This document shows, piece by piece, positions 16,349 to 17,753 of a DNA stretch of 17,753 nt. A program made the position numbers and the translations under genes. The first letter of the stretch is position 1. The number at the start of each line of letters is the position of its first letter. Source of the stretch: Scenedesmus sp. ARA3 (Eukaryota; Chlorophyta; Chlorophyceae; Sphaeropleales; Scenedesmaceae); the NCBI GenBank assembly GCA_004335835.1, contig RWJK01001666.1:33195-50947 (forward strand), written 5' to 3'. The notes under the pieces were generated by a model. It was not told where the DNA came from. It made no database searches and worked only from the letters and a program-made list of their open reading frames with translations.

Positions 16349-17753
16349 TCAGAGCCGTGTGGTGCTGCTGCCATCGCCACTTGTGCTGGCCCAGCACACT
16401 CTTCCTATCAGCTGCTGGCGCACCTCCCTCTCAAGACTGCCGACATTCTCATCATCAATGTCTCTGCCATCAAAGCCTGATGCTGCTCTCAGCGCCGCTG
16501 CTTTTGCGGCTAGCGCACCTGGCACCGCCTGTATCACTCCACCTGCCTCGCTGTACCATGGGCTGCTGACATGTGACGAGTCATCACCCTCAAAAGAAGC
16601 AGCAGGAGCTGTTGAGCCAATGTGGCTGTAGGCTGCAGCTGCGCGCAGGGGCCCACGCGGCAAGGCAGCCTTGCCAATGTACTGTTGTGCTTGGGGAAGA
16701 GCCACACTGCAGCTGACCTCGCCTGACTGCCTGGGTATGTGTGTGTCATCTGCCTGGTCCTGCTGCATATGAGGTCCACCAACAGCCAGCTTTGCGGCAG
16801 AGAATGCTGCCTGCACGTCCGCCGCACGCCAAAAGTCGGCGGCACGTGTGAGCTTCATGCAGCAGTTGCTGTCAGCAGCATTGGGGGAGAAGATGCAGTA
16901 AAGAGAGAAGACCGTGCGCGTGGCCCATGCGTAAAGCAGGGTCAGCATCACCGCCACCAGCAGCAGCACGTACGCAACCATCCCAACGACTGCAGCAGCC
17001 AGCATGGTAGCAGCACGCTGCAGCAGTCGCGTCACTAGCCATGGCTTGCTGCGCTGCAGAGGTGCTGCATGGCTCTGGTGCAGCCGCTGCTGTGTGGCTG
17101 GAGATGCCGGTCCAGCGCTGAATGCACCTCCAGGCACTGCTATCGGCTTTAGCCCAGAAGGCCTGCCGGCCGATGTCAAACTGAACTGGCGCGGATCTAA
17201 ATCAAAGCTTGGCGCTCTGCGCTGCTGCTGCCCTCCAGGCAAGTCACCTATAGATGTCCTCTGCTGTGCACGGGCAGCTGCTGCTGCTGAGGCTGCTGCT
17301 GCAGCAGCCAATGTTGCGCGTGCTGCAGCAGGCAAGCCTTCAAGGTCTGTGCTGTTGACGTCTGACCAGGACGCCTCCAGCCACACGGTGTGGCCCTTAA
17401 TTGCAAAGTGCAGCACGCCAAAGGGGGCGTAGGCTGCCAGAAGCACGAGGCCTGCGAGTGCAGCCAGCAAATAAATTGCACAGTGCTGAGCTGATGCGAC
17501 TATGCTGGCTGTGAGGCAGCAGCATGTGCCTGAGTGGCACGTTTCCTGCTGAGCACACAACACCAATCCAAAATAGGCAGTCACGGCAGGGTAAGCAGTG
17601 GCAAGCAAGCTCACAGCCGCCAGCTCACCTGTTGTTGCGAACAGCGGGTACATGAGGAACATGAAGGCCAGGTAGCCGACCTCTGAGGGACCCGTGGCCA
17701 GCAGCATGGCCGGGCAGCCCGCGATGGGCTGCGGCACGTAGCCGTCCAGCGGG
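16349..17753 (-). CDS. Multipass membrane protein of unknown function, 5' end outside the window
   Basis: The frame is open from the right edge (first residues PLDGYVPQPIAG) to TGA at 16349-16351, so the true start is beyond the window. Hydrophobic segments are GYLAFMFLMYPLFATTG, GLVLLAAYAPFGVLHFA and, about 140 residues later, AAAVVGMVAYVLLLVAVMLT extending into LLYAWA. Between them lies an Ala- and Gln-rich hydrophilic loop with LPGGQQQRRAPSFDLDPRQF. After the last membrane segment comes a polar, probably cytosolic tail ending SGDGSSTTRL. A likely 177-base in-frame intron runs from 17628 (GTGAGC) down to 17452 (CTCGCAG). Removing it joins FATTG directly to LVLLAAYAPFG. Because it is open and a multiple of three, it could also be retained, adding 59 residues. 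I do not recognise the family; IKGHTVWLEASW is the most motif-like stretch. Confidence 0.7.
   Translation of the reverse strand, partial: PLDGYVPQPIAGCPAMLLATGPSEVGYLAFMFLMYPLFATTGELAAVSLLATAYPAVTAYFGLVLCAQQETCHSGTCCCLTASIVASAQHCAIYLLAALAGLVLLAAYAPFGVLHFAIKGHTVWLEASWSDVNSTDLEGLPAAARATLAAAAAASAAAAARAQQRTSIGDLPGGQQQRRAPSFDLDPRQFSLTSAGRPSGLKPIAVPGGAFSAGPASPATQQRLHQSHAAPLQRSKPWLVTRLLQRAATMLAAAVVGMVAYVLLLVAVMLTLLYAWATRTVFSLYCIFSPNAADSNCCMKLTRAADFWRAADVQAAFSAAKLAVGGPHMQQDQADDTHIPRQSGEVSCSVALPQAQQYIGKAALPRGPLRAAAAYSHIGSTAPAASFEGDDSSHVSSPWYSEAGGVIQAVPGALAAKAAALRAASGFDGRDIDDENVGSLEREVRQQLIGRVCWASTSGDGSSTTRL

Overview
This is nuclear DNA of a eukaryote, most likely a chlorophyte green alga. The evidence is many short GT-AG introns with GTGAGT-type donors and CTGCAG-type acceptors, TGTAA poly(A) signals, long Ala/Gln/CAG runs, and protein families typical of algae and plants. 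The CAG-rich, Ala/Gln-rich style would fit Sphaeropleales (Scenedesmus-like algae), but that placement is only an inference.

Layout. Positions 1-2047 hold no gene I can support. Positions 2291-9936 (+) hold a complete 13-exon gene for protein-only RNase P (PRORP), the enzyme that cuts 5' leaders from pre-tRNAs. All exon phases join and the model gives 774 residues. An in-frame, acid-free, Arg-rich extension from an ATG at 2117 could add an organelle transit peptide. Positions 11401-13026 (-) hold a five-exon gene for a secreted 240-residue protein with 20 cysteines, resembling ephrin-receptor-like (GCC2/GCC3) repeats. It converges tail-to-tail with PRORP. Positions 13027-16266 show no supported gene. 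Positions 16349-17753 (-) hold the 3' part of a multipass membrane protein gene that runs off the right edge.

The outstanding feature is that most internal PRORP exons, and the terminal exon, are accompanied by partial, diverged copies of their own edge. Each copy usually carries one splice junction. Copies lie in the adjacent introns, or past the stop codon for the last exon. Spacing is about 108-159 bp, mostly 117-141, with a few at 220-254 bp. The last exon of the neighbouring Cys-rich gene has the same kind of array (about six copies at 10780-11480). Several copies differ from the live exon almost only at silent sites: one exon 7 copy has 8 silent and 0 replacement changes in 24 codons. 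They therefore look like remnants of sequence once constrained as protein, or copied from a diverged coding version. Some upstream copies provide in-frame alternative splice acceptors.

A second point of interest is the predicted PRORP itself. It keeps all the catalytic aspartates, but three of the four zinc ligands known from Arabidopsis PRORP1 appear to be missing.
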